44,123 nucleotides of DNA from Bacilli bacterium (lineage in GTDB: Bacteria > Bacillota_I > Bacilli_A > RF39 > UBA660): positions 1 to 44,123 of the forward strand of contig JAQUWE010000014.1 of assembly GCA_028693035.1 (NCBI GenBank), given 5' to 3'. Position 1 is the stretch's first letter. Each line of letters starts with the position of its first letter. Both the position numbers and the translations under genes were made by a program. The notes under the pieces were generated by a model, which saw nothing but the letters and a program-made list of their open reading frames with translations, ran no database searches and was not told the origin of the DNA. Below, piece by piece: positions 6,496 through 15,252 of this stretch.

Positions 6496-7656
6496 TTAAA
6501 GTGTTATATCTCCGGCTAAAATATCTTTTAAATAGCGCATATATAATTCCATAATATTTGCTTTTTTAATATCCTGTTTAACAGTAACTGGAATGGTCCT
6601 AGTGGTTTTTCCATCTTCTTTTACTGTAATACTACCTACTGTATCTCCCCTTTTGATAGGTGCTTTTAACTGGTCTAAAGAAAGTGTATAATTAATTTCT
6701 TTCTTTTTATCTGATTTTTTAATAAGAGCAGTAACATCTTCCTTAGGGACAATCGTCGCTAATTTTTGTTTTCCTTTATTGATTTCCTTTTTTCCTACAA
6801 TACTATCTTTAGAAAGTAAGGTATTTAAATTATATTGTGCAAAAGCATAATCTAGCATTTGTGTAGTTTCTGCGTTTCTAACCTTACTGTCTTCTTCTCC
6901 CATAACAACCGTAATAATACGCATTCCATTTCGTTTTGCACTGGCTGTAAGACAATAACCAGCCTCTTTGGTATAACCTGTTTTGAATCCGTCTACACCA
7001 TCATAGAAACGTACCAGTTTATTCGTATTTACTAGCCAAATTTCTTTATCAGTACCTTTTCTTAAATAGTCCTCATAAATAGAAGTAAATTTAAAAACCT
7101 CTTCATGTTTTGAAAGTTCTTTTGCAATGAGTGCCATATCATAAGCAGAAGAATAATGATTTGCATCATCCAATCCATGTGGATTTTTAAAGTTGGTATC
7201 TTTGAGTCCAAGTTCTTTGGCTCTTGCATTCATCTTTTTAACAAATTCATCTTTGGTACCAGCAATTCTTTCCGCTAAGGCAACTACAGCATCATTCCCA
7301 CTTGCTACAGCAACACCCTTGAATAAGTCTCTAACACTCATCTTTTCTCCTACTTCTAGTAGAATTTGACTCCCACCCATACTAGAAGCCGTTTCCGATA
7401 CTGTAATCATTTCATCCCAGGAAATGGTTTTATCCTCTATTGCTTCCATAATAAGAAGCATACTCATCATTTTTGTCATACTTGCAGGATGCAATTTCTC
7501 ATGGCTATTTTTTTCAAATAATATCGTACCCGTAGTAGGCTCTATAATAACTGCACTCTTCGCTTTCTCTGCTAAAAGTAGCTCCTCCGCATGTATGGTT
7601 TTAATTGGAATCAATAAACAACATAATACTATACTTACTATAAAAATTTTCTTCAT
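6496..7656 (-). CDS. D-alanyl-D-alanine carboxypeptidase (PBP5/DacF family)
   Basis: A 386-residue serine-type D,D-carboxypeptidase that trims the terminal D-Ala of peptidoglycan stem peptides outside the membrane. The signal peptide is residues 1-23 (ending IHA). The catalytic triad motifs are all present: S59-x-x-K62 in ASMTK, S119-G-N121, and K225-T-G227. The C-terminal domain (about 285-370) and a final amphipathic stretch (MELYMRYLKDILAG) fit membrane-surface attachment as in PBP5. AGAGGTGA precedes the ATG at 7656. Length matches B. subtilis DacF (about 389), but without a spoIIA neighbour I cannot tell DacF from DacA or DacB. Confidence 0.95.
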   Translation of the reverse strand: MKKIFIVSIVLCCLLIPIKTIHAEELLLAEKAKSAVIIEPTTGTILFEKNSHEKLHPASMTKMMSMLLIMEAIEDKTISWDEMITVSETASSMGGSQILLEVGEKMSVRDLFKGVAVASGNDAVVALAERIAGTKDEFVKKMNARAKELGLKDTNFKNPHGLDDANHYSSAYDMALIAKELSKHEEVFKFTSIYEDYLRKGTDKEIWLVNTNKLVRFYDGVDGFKTGYTKEAGYCLTASAKRNGMRIITVVMGEEDSKVRNAETTQMLDYAFAQYNLNTLLSKDSIVGKKEINKGKQKLATIVPKEDVTALIKKSDKKKEINYTLSLDQLKAPIKRGDTVGSITVKEDGKTTRTIPVTVKQDIKKANIMELYMRYLKDILAGDITL

Positions 7657-7774
7657 GGTTCACCTCTAGTAAAGAATATGAATTGCTAATAAATTTATAC
7701 ATATTTAGATAAAAAATACATAACGAAAATATTTTATAAAATTTATTGTTTTTCAAAATCATATAGTAATCAAA

Positions 7775-7802
7775 AAAATTCAAAATTTGAATTTTGAATT
7801 TT
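7775..7802 (-). terminator. AT-only hairpin after the RimJ/RimL-like gene
   Basis: AAAATTCAAAA (7775-7785) and TTTTGAATTTT (7792-7802) pair perfectly around a 6-base loop, and on the minus strand a T run follows. It would end transcription from the upstream GNAT gene, though a stem with only two G-C pairs is weak. Confidence 0.5.
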
Positions 7803-7862
7803 CTTACATTTATTATATTTCTTTTTTATCAATTAATATAGCATAATTTACAAAATAAACGC

Positions 7863-8402
7863 CTACTCAAATTCTAAAACATATTTGTTTTCATCGATTA
7901 TTTTATTGCTTGGTTCATACAGCTTTTTTTCCTTTTTTACAAATTTGAAATTTAGTTTTTCACATACTCTTTTTGACTTATTATTACCCTCATAAAAATG
8001 TATAACTATTTTTGCGTATCCTATATTTTTCAAAAACTTTAATATTTCTTCGAGTGCTTCTGTAATATATCCATTGCCCCAATAGTTGGGATGGGTATTA
8101 TAAGATAACTCAATAGATTTTTCAATTATATTTTCTCTGTCCGCTATAATGTTTGCAACCGGGATATTTCCCTTTTTTAAATATACATACCAATCAAACA
8201 TGTGACTTTCTTGACATTCATTATAGTAACCTTTAGCATTATCTCCTATAAAATCTGGTGGTTCTTCAAATTTAACCAAACTATTTTGACTATCTATTTC
8301 TGTACATTTTATTAAATCATATTCATATATTTTCTTACAAGATTCGGAATTACCCTTGTCAATTATAAGTCTTTTGGTTTCTAACTTTTTTGTATCATAC
8401 AT
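7863..8402 (-). CDS. GNAT acetyltransferase, RimJ/RimL type
   Basis: A 179-residue GNAT protein with the RimJ/RimL-style opening (LETKRLIIDKGN), the FDWYVYLKKGNIPVANI beta hairpin, ELSYNTHPNYWGNGYITEAL carrying the acetyl-CoA binding turn, and a CEKLNFKFVKKEKK end. These enzymes acetylate N-terminal amines of proteins or small amines; the substrate is unknown. A GGAGG site lies 15 bases before the ATG at 8402, further than ideal, so translation may be weak. Not closely related in sequence to the other acetyltransferase in the window. Confidence 0.85.
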   Translation of the reverse strand: MYDTKKLETKRLIIDKGNSESCKKIYEYDLIKCTEIDSQNSLVKFEEPPDFIGDNAKGYYNECQESHMFDWYVYLKKGNIPVANIIADRENIIEKSIELSYNTHPNYWGNGYITEALEEILKFLKNIGYAKIVIHFYEGNNKSKRVCEKLNFKFVKKEKKLYEPSNKIIDENKYVLEFE

Positions 8403-8564
8403 ATTCTTTCTTTATTGCCTCCATTATTTTCTTCTAAATAATAATGCCTATATAAAATAGTAATTCATTAAAAAGAAATACTATTTAGTCCTACTAAAAA
8501 TATATATTCAACTTCTTTTATTGTCAATATACATTCGTTAATAATTTTACATTTTTAACTATAA

Positions 8565-8612
8565 GAGAGGATTTCCTCCTTTTTTTATCTTATATAAAAG
8601 GTAAGGAGGAAA
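8565..8612 (+). promoter_or_regulatory. Hairpin hiding the ribosome binding site of the adhesin gene
   Basis: TTTCCTCCTT (8572-8581) is exactly complementary to AAGGAGGAAA (8603-8612), the ribosome binding site of the adhesin gene. A further six pairs (8583-8588 with 8594-8599) extend the stem. An alternative partner for the anti-site lies just upstream (GAGG, 8567-8570, with CCTC). The leader could thus switch between open and closed forms, for example with temperature or a factor. TATAAG at 8560-8565 may be a -10 element, which would exclude part of the upstream partner. Confidence 0.5.
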
Positions 8613-8616
8613 AAAA

Positions 8617-9747
8617 ATGAAAAGAATAATTTTAATCTTGCTGTGTCTATTTTGTTTTCAAACAAAGGTAGCAGCAAAGGAAGTCACTGTAGAAAAAATA
8701 GAAACAGGTTTTTCATCTACAAAAACAAATGCATCTTCTATGACATTTACAGCCCCATTATATCAATTGTTTGTAGAAGGGAGAATTGCCTACTGTATAG
8801 AGCCTGGTGTTTCACTAAAAGAACAAACCTATCAGTCCAGTACAGATTTTAATGATATTGGTGTTTCTACTGATACAAGAAGAGAAATGGAGTTAATTGC
8901 GTATTATGGGTATCAATACCAAGGCCATGAATCCATAGAGTACTACATGGCTACCCAAGAACTTCTTTGGGAGAAAATGGGCGCAACTGGCATATCTTTT
9001 GCTGACCAGTATGGTAATCCAATCGAAGTAAATAGTTATAAAGAAGATATTCTGTATAGAATGTCCCAGCACCATGCCTTTCCCTCGTTCGCATTTAAAG
9101 AATATAAAGTAAAGGTTGGGGAAACTTTGACTTTAAGAGATGAGAACTACGCCCTGCCAAACTATCAATTAAAAGGAAAAGAAGGTACAATTGATGGAGA
9201 TTTTTTCATTACCAAACAAGATACAGAGGAAGAAAAACAATATCTTTTTGAAAGTAAAAGAAATTATGATACAAGTTTTGTATATGTCTCTACTAACTCT
9301 CAAAAGGTCGCTGTCTTTGAACTTTCTGATACTGATATAAGTGCTTTTTCTATCAAAGTAAAAAGTGAATTAGATAGAGGGAAAATAGTCCTTACAAAAA
9401 TAGATACTGATTCAAATACACTATTAGAAAATGCAGAATTTGGCCTTTATGATTTAGAAAATAATTTAATTACCAAAGGAATCACTGGAAAAGATGGCAT
9501 TCTTACTTTTGAAAAAATACCTTATGGAAAATATTACTTAAAAGAACTAAAAGCACCTAAGGGATATTTAAAAAATGAAGAAGTTATTTTTGTTGAAATA
9601 AACGAAAAAGAAAACAAAGTTCAAATTGCAAATAAAAAATATGAAATGCCTATTACCGGAAATATAGATAGAAACTATTACAAAGCTTCTCTAACCTTCC
9701 TATTAGTAGGTGCAGGACTTCTCTATGCTTATAAAAAGGCATATTAG
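8617..9747 (+). CDS. Cell-wall anchored thioester-domain adhesin with SpaA-type domain
   Basis: A 376-residue surface protein. The signal peptide is residues 1-20 (cut near VAA-KE). A thioester domain follows, with the paired residues C60 (in YCIEPG) and Q114 (in ATQELLW); such domains form an internal Cys-Gln thioester that can bind host amines covalently. Residues about 254-340 form a SpaA/Cna-B-like domain (GKIVLTKIDTDSNTLLENA, then YYLKELKAPKGY). The sorting signal is MPITG at 344-348, a hydrophobic segment and KKAY. It is followed directly by a sortase gene that overlaps its 3' end, the likely dedicated anchoring enzyme. The protein is short, with one stalk domain only. A strong GGAGGA site precedes the ATG. 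Confidence 0.85.
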   Translation: MKRIILILLCLFCFQTKVAAKEVTVEKIETGFSSTKTNASSMTFTAPLYQLFVEGRIAYCIEPGVSLKEQTYQSSTDFNDIGVSTDTRREMELIAYYGYQYQGHESIEYYMATQELLWEKMGATGISFADQYGNPIEVNSYKEDILYRMSQHHAFPSFAFKEYKVKVGETLTLRDENYALPNYQLKGKEGTIDGDFFITKQDTEEEKQYLFESKRNYDTSFVYVSTNSQKVAVFELSDTDISAFSIKVKSELDRGKIVLTKIDTDSNTLLENAEFGLYDLENNLITKGITGKDGILTFEKIPYGKYYLKELKAPKGYLKNEEVIFVEINEKENKVQIANKKYEMPITGNIDRNYYKASLTFLLVGAGLLYAYKKAY

Positions 9748-10258
9748 AAATATTGGTATACTTTGCCTTTGCTCAGCAGTAGGCATCGTTTCTTACAACT
9801 ACATACAAAACAAAATATTTACTAATAAACAAAAAACAATTATTCAAAAATCACAAATAAAGAATCAAAATTATACAGAAATACCTTATCTAGAAATACC
9901 TGCTTTACAAATCAGTAGAGTTATAAAAGATAGTGTAGATCCTTCAATACTGGATCAAAGATATGTAGGCATATGGAATCAAAATAAAAATTTAAAAATA
10001 GATCATCATATCGTACTAGCAGGACATAATGTAAAAGATGTTTTTGGAAAAATCAAAAACTTACAAAAAAAGGATAAAATAATTCTTCACTATAAAGATG
10101 TTATTTATGAATATGAAGTCACAAATAAAAAAATAATATCTGTACAAGATTTATCTTACTTAGAAGAAACAAAAGAAAACAAAATTACTTTATTAACCTG
10201 TACAAATGATGATCAAAAAAGGCAAATTGTAATTGGAAAATTAATAAAAAAAATGTAA
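9725..10258 (+). CDS. Sortase, partner of the thioester adhesin
   Basis: A 177-residue membrane-anchored transpeptidase with an N-terminal membrane segment (about 9-28) and the sortase triad: H101 in LAGHN, C159 in TLLTC, and R166. It would cleave the MPITG signal of the preceding protein and join it to cell-wall peptide. I chose the ATG at 9725, which has AGGTGCAGGA upstream; a GTG at 9710 is also open. The start lies inside the adhesin gene (23-bp overlap), so translation is probably coupled. The class is likely B or D by general shape; I cannot fix it. Confidence 0.88.
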   Translation: MLIKRHIRNIGILCLCSAVGIVSYNYIQNKIFTNKQKTIIQKSQIKNQNYTEIPYLEIPALQISRVIKDSVDPSILDQRYVGIWNQNKNLKIDHHIVLAGHNVKDVFGKIKNLQKKDKIILHYKDVIYEYEVTNKKIISVQDLSYLEETKENKITLLTCTNDDQKRQIVIGKLIKKM

Positions 10259-10260
10259 CA

Positions 10261-10289
10261 AAAAAAAGCGTGGTAAGTCGCTTTTTTTC
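10261..10289 (+). terminator. Terminator of the adhesin-sortase operon
   Basis: AAAAAAAGCG and CGCTTTTTTT pair around an 8-base loop directly after the sortase stop, with a T run on the plus strand. Confidence 0.85.
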
Positions 10290-10393
10290 TTAGCTAATAC
10301 TTCTTAATTCACAGTTAAATTAGTTGGAGTACTAAATGTGTAGTCTGATAGATACTAAAATTTGTATCCTATATTAGTATCTACTTCTTTCCT

Positions 10394-11221
10394 CTATTTA
10401 TGTACTCCTTTATTTACCATCTGGTATTCATCCGCATTGATCGCAATTCCCACCGTAAATATATAAGATAAAAAATAAACAAAAATCATTAAAATAACAA
10501 TACTAGATAATCCACCATATAAAACATCATAATTTGTGAAATTTGACACATAATATGAATAGATTGTGGATACTAAAACAAAAGAGATCGTTGTGAATAT
10601 TGCACCTTTATTTACATATTTACTTTGAATACGACGGTCTGGTGCCATTGTATAAAGAACTTTTACAAGCAAAAATACAATAAATAAAGCAAGTGTCCAT
10701 TTTAAAATAAAGTAAACAACAAAAACCGTTTGTTTTATTTTAGCAAAGAGTCCAAGACTGAAAATATATTCTAAAATATTATTTCCAAAAGCCAAAATAA
10801 CCAACATAAATATAAATAGGAACACTAATATTATGGTCATTATAAATGCTTTTATACGTCTTGTTAAATAAGGAGAATCTTCTACCTTATAAAGAATATT
10901 AGAAGTGATAATAATAGAGTGCGCACCATTACTAGCTACTATAAAACCAGTAATCATAGAAATTCCTACTGTAAAGTTAAAACCCTTTCCAAGTAGATAA
11001 GGAAGCAATAAATCACTTACTTCTCCTGGAATGGTATTTTTAACAAATGTCACAATACTTTCCGTTGATACTGCAAATATACCCGCAAAATAAACGGTTA
11101 AAGTAATAATAGGAACCATAGATAAAAAAAGGAAAAAGGCAAGCTGTCCTGGTAAAATTCTAAGCTCTGGCCTAGATATAATTACAAATAAACGTTTTAT
11201 CCAATTTCCAAATTTTTTCAT
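10394..11221 (-). CDS. YihY/BrkB family integral membrane protein
   Basis: A 275-residue protein with about six membrane segments and the YihY/BrkB pattern: an N-terminal LAFFLFLSMVPIITLTVYFAG segment, the conserved SNGAHSIIITSNILYKVEDSP loop (about 102-122), KAFIMTI, and a YTMAPDRRIQ loop before the last helices. The family was once annotated as ribonuclease BN in error; its transport or lipid-related role is not established. The ATG at 11221 follows AGAGGCAC. It lies 41 bp after the GGDEF-like gene, with no strong terminator seen between, so it may be the last gene of that transcript. Confidence 0.88.
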   Translation of the reverse strand: MKKFGNWIKRLFVIISRPELRILPGQLAFFLFLSMVPIITLTVYFAGIFAVSTESIVTFVKNTIPGEVSDLLLPYLLGKGFNFTVGISMITGFIVASNGAHSIIITSNILYKVEDSPYLTRRIKAFIMTIILVFLFIFMLVILAFGNNILEYIFSLGLFAKIKQTVFVVYFILKWTLALFIVFLLVKVLYTMAPDRRIQSKYVNKGAIFTTISFVLVSTIYSYYVSNFTNYDVLYGGLSSIVILMIFVYFLSYIFTVGIAINADEYQMVNKGVHK

Positions 11222-11262
11222 ATGTGCCTCTTTCTTGATAAAAAGGAAAAGCAGAACTTTTC

Positions 11263-13311
11263 CTAGTTATTATTTCCTTCTTTATTTGTACGCATATCAA
11301 GAGTTGCTTCATTGATTGCATCATCTACTGTTTTAATAGCATCTACAATCATACTGTATCCGATGGCAGCTCCAAATCCATGTGATAAATCTTTAAATTC
11401 TTTTCCAAGCTTACGGATATAAGAAACCACTTGTTTTTCATTATATCCAACTAAGTAAATTAAGAATTCATTTCCACTGGTACGGATGATTTCACTATTT
11501 ACAACTTGATTTTTAATTAAGATATTGGCAGCTTCTGCTATAACAGCGTCGCCTTCTTTATGTCCATAATTGTCATTGATATAAGCAACATTGTTTAAAT
11601 CAATAATTAAAATGGTTTGTGGATAAACATCACTTTCATCCCATGATGGAATATTATCATTTAAATAATTACGATTTTTAAGAGATGTAAGGTGATCCAT
11701 ATATTTAATCTTATCTTCTTTTTTAATACTATTTTTATCTTTTTCTTTTGGTTTCATAAGGAAATCAAAAATGGTTTTTGCGATAGAAAAGACACCTACG
11801 GTTGCTAAAGCATATAAAACAAATTTCATAATGGTACCAAGTGTATCACTCACTACCAATAAATCTTCCATAGCGTGATCTGAAGAAATCTTACCTGTTT
11901 CAAATGACATATAGAAACTTAAAAATTGTTCAAATACTTGATTGGCTTTAATATCTCTTACAACATATCCATATCCTTCTGGCAATGTAAATTCATGTGC
12001 AGCACGATATTCTTTCAAATTGTTATGCACATAGTATTGATATGATTCTGCATCGACAGCTAAAATGCTGTCATCTTTTTTATCACTAAGAAGTTCTTTA
12101 ATCGTGTTATAGCTTTTTACACCTATACCATTTTCTTTTAAATAAGCTTCTATTTTGGTATCTTTTACTGTCATAACTTCTTTATCACGTAAAGAATATA
12201 AAGAATGTACCTCTAATGGATTTGAGAAAGTAGTAAGAATCGCCACTTTACTTTCCATATTACTAACGGTTTGATATACATCCATACTATATTTTTTAGT
12301 ACTATTGTTATTAAACATAAAGTCTAATTTATTGGTATTGAAATCTTTTACCATATCTCCAATACTTGGGTATGCCAAATACTTGATTTCTACATTGGCA
12401 ACCTTAGAGAATGCTTGCATAGTTTCCTTATTGATTCCTTTTAGTTTTCCACCATAAGTAAAGTCATAAGGACTATTTTCTACAAACCCATAAATATATC
12501 TTTTACTTCTAAAGTTACTTTTGTCTTTTTCTAAAATTTTCTTAAATGTGAAATAACTATCTGAGAAATGGGTTGCATAAGATTCTTTTTGTGAACCTTC
12601 TTTCCATTTCGCATAGTATTTTTGTAAAATATTATTTAATGTATTATTTTTTCCTAATTTTAAAACATAGTCTCTTGTATAATCACTCATTTGATAAACA
12701 ACGCTTAGAGAATTGTTTAAAATACTATCTAAATATTTTGTTTTAGGAACTGCAATAACATCTACTGTATTCGTTGGTGAAATTAGATTTTCAAATAGTG
12801 CTTCATAACTATCAAAAGTTTTAAAAGCAAATTTACTATTTTCATTTAAATAAAGAGATAAATCTTTGATATCTGTTCCAACTGTACCAATTGTTAAAGT
12901 AGGAAGCTGATCTAAACTATTATAGTATTGTCCTGTCTTTCCAACTAAAACATAGTGATCTTGGTATAATACAAGATCATTTTTACTAGCTTTATCCGTT
13001 GTTTCAAAGCGGTACTCTGTTTTATCTGTATCTACATTTGTATAAGCAATTTTATTAAATTCTAATTTTGTATCTTTTTCGATATCTGTTACAAAGTCTA
13101 GAAATACACCTTTTCCTTCATAATTGAAGATAGGCAAATCACTTTCAACACCTAAATCTAAAACACTGTTTTTTTGTTTTTCAATCCATGTCTTTTCTGA
13201 AAGCGTTAATGTTGAATTTTTATCTTGTTTGAAGTAATAAAAATAAAGTACTGCTGCCAAAACGCAGGCAAGCAATAGCACTATTCCTATCCATATTTTT
13301 TTATTTTTCAT
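11263..13311 (-). CDS. Two-lobed substrate-binding sensor with degenerate GGDEF domain
   Basis: A 682-residue membrane protein: an N-terminal anchor (about 7-26), an extracytoplasmic region with two solute-binding (SBP_bac_3-like) segments (about 35-260 and 270-480), a second membrane helix (about 493-515), and a cytoplasmic GGDEF-type domain (about 535-682). The latter begins with the usual DHLTSLKNRNYLND, but the signature is S612-G-N-E-F616, with Asn where a metal-binding Asp/Glu is expected. It is therefore probably a weak or inactive diguanylate cyclase, perhaps a c-di-GMP or GTP receptor. It starts 11 bp after the upstream anchored protein gene, so the two form one unit. AAGGTGGT precedes the ATG. 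Confidence 0.85.
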   Translation of the reverse strand: MKNKKIWIGIVLLLACVLAAVLYFYYFKQDKNSTLTLSEKTWIEKQKNSVLDLGVESDLPIFNYEGKGVFLDFVTDIEKDTKLEFNKIAYTNVDTDKTEYRFETTDKASKNDLVLYQDHYVLVGKTGQYYNSLDQLPTLTIGTVGTDIKDLSLYLNENSKFAFKTFDSYEALFENLISPTNTVDVIAVPKTKYLDSILNNSLSVVYQMSDYTRDYVLKLGKNNTLNNILQKYYAKWKEGSQKESYATHFSDSYFTFKKILEKDKSNFRSKRYIYGFVENSPYDFTYGGKLKGINKETMQAFSKVANVEIKYLAYPSIGDMVKDFNTNKLDFMFNNNSTKKYSMDVYQTVSNMESKVAILTTFSNPLEVHSLYSLRDKEVMTVKDTKIEAYLKENGIGVKSYNTIKELLSDKKDDSILAVDAESYQYYVHNNLKEYRAAHEFTLPEGYGYVVRDIKANQVFEQFLSFYMSFETGKISSDHAMEDLLVVSDTLGTIMKFVLYALATVGVFSIAKTIFDFLMKPKEKDKNSIKKEDKIKYMDHLTSLKNRNYLNDNIPSWDESDVYPQTILIIDLNNVAYINDNYGHKEGDAVIAEAANILIKNQVVNSEIIRTSGNEFLIYLVGYNEKQVVSYIRKLGKEFKDLSHGFGAAIGYSMIVDAIKTVDDAINEATLDMRTNKEGNNN

Positions 13312-13322
13312 TCTGTACCACC

Positions 13323-13784
13323 TTAACTACGTATCCAAAGCAATTCTGTTGTACCTTTTCCTTTATATCCAATGGTTGGATAAGAAGTGGCATCATCACT
13401 GCTTACTAGGAATACTTGTATATCATAAAATTCATTTTCATCATTACTAAAATCTTCTAAAATGGTACCTGCTTTTGTACGCATTTGGTCTATATTGGCA
13501 TCTGCATTTACAGTCACTGTAAAATTAATAATCTTACCTGTAATATGAGATTCCACTTTTTGGATGCTGGCATCCCCTTTTAAGGCAACGGCTATCTTAT
13601 CTAATTTGTCTTCACTGATTTTTACTTTATCTATACCTTCTAAACGATCTCCATAGGTATTATTTCCACTTGAAAAGAAGAAAATTTTGATAAAAATAAG
13701 TAAAAAGATAAGCATTAGAAGGAAAATTCCACCTATCGTGCTTTCTACTTTATGGGTTTTCACATATCTTTTGAACTTCTCCAT
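13323..13784 (-). CDS. Single-pass membrane protein of unknown function
   Basis: Not recognised. 153 residues: a short basic cytoplasmic N-terminus (MEKFKRYVKTHK), one long membrane helix (about 18-38), then a small extracytoplasmic domain with alternating beta/alpha character (KVKISEDKLDKIAVALKG, then TGKIINFTVTVNADAN). I chose the ATG at 13784, which has AAGAGGTGA at good spacing; a GTG at 13793 overlaps that site. It lies between gatB and the GGDEF-like sensor and is tightly linked to the latter (11 bp), so it may be a partner or input subunit of that sensor. TATAAT with TTGCGG 17 bases upstream, in the gatB intergenic gap, could give it its own promoter. Confidence 0.8.
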   Translation of the reverse strand: MEKFKRYVKTHKVESTIGGIFLLMLIFLLIFIKIFFFSSGNNTYGDRLEGIDKVKISEDKLDKIAVALKGDASIQKVESHITGKIINFTVTVNADANIDQMRTKAGTILEDFSNDENEFYDIQVFLVSSDDATSYPTIGYKGKGTTELLWIRS

Positions 13785-13836
13785 TTGTATCACCTCTTAG
13801 TATTTTTATTATACTATAATTTTATATAAACCGCAA

Positions 13837-15252
13837 TTATCTTTCTTTTAGTTTTGCAAGAAGCATTTGGTTGGCAAGGGCAGGATTTACTTTTCCTTTA
13901 GAAACCTTCATCACTTGTCCCATCAAATATTTTATAGCCCTATCTTTGCCTTCATTATAGTCTTTGATAGAGTCTTCATTGGCATCTAATATTTCTGCAA
14001 TCATTTGTTCAATCGCACTATTGTCTGTGATTTGTTCCATACCTTCTCTTTTGATGATTTCTTCTATTTGTGTATCTTCTTCTAATACGATTGGGATAAT
14101 ATCTTTTGCTTGTTTAGAAGAAATGGTTCCTTTTTCAAGTAAGGAAACAAGATTTCTAAAGTTTTCTTTTGTTAATTTTGTGTTTTCTAAAAGAATATTA
14201 TTTTTATTTAAATAAGCAGCAATGTCTCCTAGTAATAGATTGCTTGCTATAACTAAGTTTATGCTTTCTTCTCCTAATAAATAATCACTGATGGCTTTAT
14301 TTTGAATTAGTTTTTCAATATTGACAGGAACAATGCCTGCTTTTTGATATTGTTTTCTTCTTTCTTCTGGCATAATAGGTAAACCTTTTTCTACTTTTTC
14401 AATATAGGCATCTTCTAATACCATCATAGGAAGATCTGGTTCTGGAAAGTAACGATAGTCGTTTCCTGTTTCTTTGACACGCATTAGCATCGTTGTATCT
14501 TCTTTTTCGTCATAACGTCTTGTTTCTTCTCTGATTGTGCCGCCATTTTCGATAACTTCGATTTGTCTTTTGGCTTCACTAAGAATACAAGCACCTACAC
14601 TACTAAGAGATCCTACATTTTTGGTTTCAGTACGGGTTCCAAGTGTTTCGTTTTGGCTGACAGAGACATTGACATCACATCGCATGCTTCCTTCTTCCAT
14701 TTTACAGTCTGAAATATCTGCATATAATAAAAGTTCTCTCATTTTTTCTAAGTAAAGAAGTGCTTCTTTATCATTTGCCATATCTGGTTCTGAAACAATT
14801 TCAATTAAAGGAACACCATTACGATTGAAATCTAATAATGAAGAGGTACCAATATGGGTACTTTTACAAGTGTCTTCTTCAATATGAATATCGTGAATGC
14901 GGATTTTTTTCTTAACACCATCTGTTTCAATTTCAATGTATCCGTTTACTCCAATAGGGGTTCTTGCTTGCGTAATTTGATATCCTTTTGGTAAATCTGG
15001 ATAAAAGTAGTTTTTACGATCAAAAACCATTTCTTTATTGATTTTACAGTGGAAAAGAATGGCTGCTTTCAAAGCAAGTTCCACAGCGTAAGCATTGATA
15101 GTAGGAAGGGTTCCTGGGTATGCAAAATCTACAGCATTGATATTGGTATTTACAGGGGTGTGGTAAACGTTAGGAGAATCTGAAAACATTTTGGTTTTAC
15201 TTTTTAATTCACAGTGAACTTCTATCCCTGCAGTTGTTTTATATGTTTGCAT
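13837..15252 (-). CDS. gatB: Asp/Glu-tRNA amidotransferase subunit B
   Basis: The 471-residue GatB subunit of the GatCAB complex, which converts mischarged Glu-tRNA(Gln) or Asp-tRNA(Asn) to the amide form in the cytoplasm. It opens with the family signature TAGIEVHCELKSKTKMF and holds the DFNRNGVPLIEIVSEPDM and DYRYFPEPDLP blocks; the C-terminal third is the tRNA-binding YqeY-like tail. I chose the ATG at 15252, which has GGAAGGAGG upstream and matches the usual N-terminus; the frame is open 48 bases further but without a site. It overlaps the gatA stop by 14 bp. Confidence 0.97.
   Translation of the reverse strand: MQTYKTTAGIEVHCELKSKTKMFSDSPNVYHTPVNTNINAVDFAYPGTLPTINAYAVELALKAAILFHCKINKEMVFDRKNYFYPDLPKGYQITQARTPIGVNGYIEIETDGVKKKIRIHDIHIEEDTCKSTHIGTSSLLDFNRNGVPLIEIVSEPDMANDKEALLYLEKMRELLLYADISDCKMEEGSMRCDVNVSVSQNETLGTRTETKNVGSLSSVGACILSEAKRQIEVIENGGTIREETRRYDEKEDTTMLMRVKETGNDYRYFPEPDLPMMVLEDAYIEKVEKGLPIMPEERRKQYQKAGIVPVNIEKLIQNKAISDYLLGEESINLVIASNLLLGDIAAYLNKNNILLENTKLTKENFRNLVSLLEKGTISSKQAKDIIPIVLEEDTQIEEIIKREGMEQITDNSAIEQMIAEILDANEDSIKDYNEGKDRAIKYLMGQVMKVSKGKVNPALANQMLLAKLKER

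Noticed and set aside
10349-10383. 10-bp inverted repeat TAGATACTAA/TTAGTATCTA downstream of the YihY gene
   Set aside because: No T run follows on either strand, so I do not call it a terminator; it may be only a chance repeat or a protein site.
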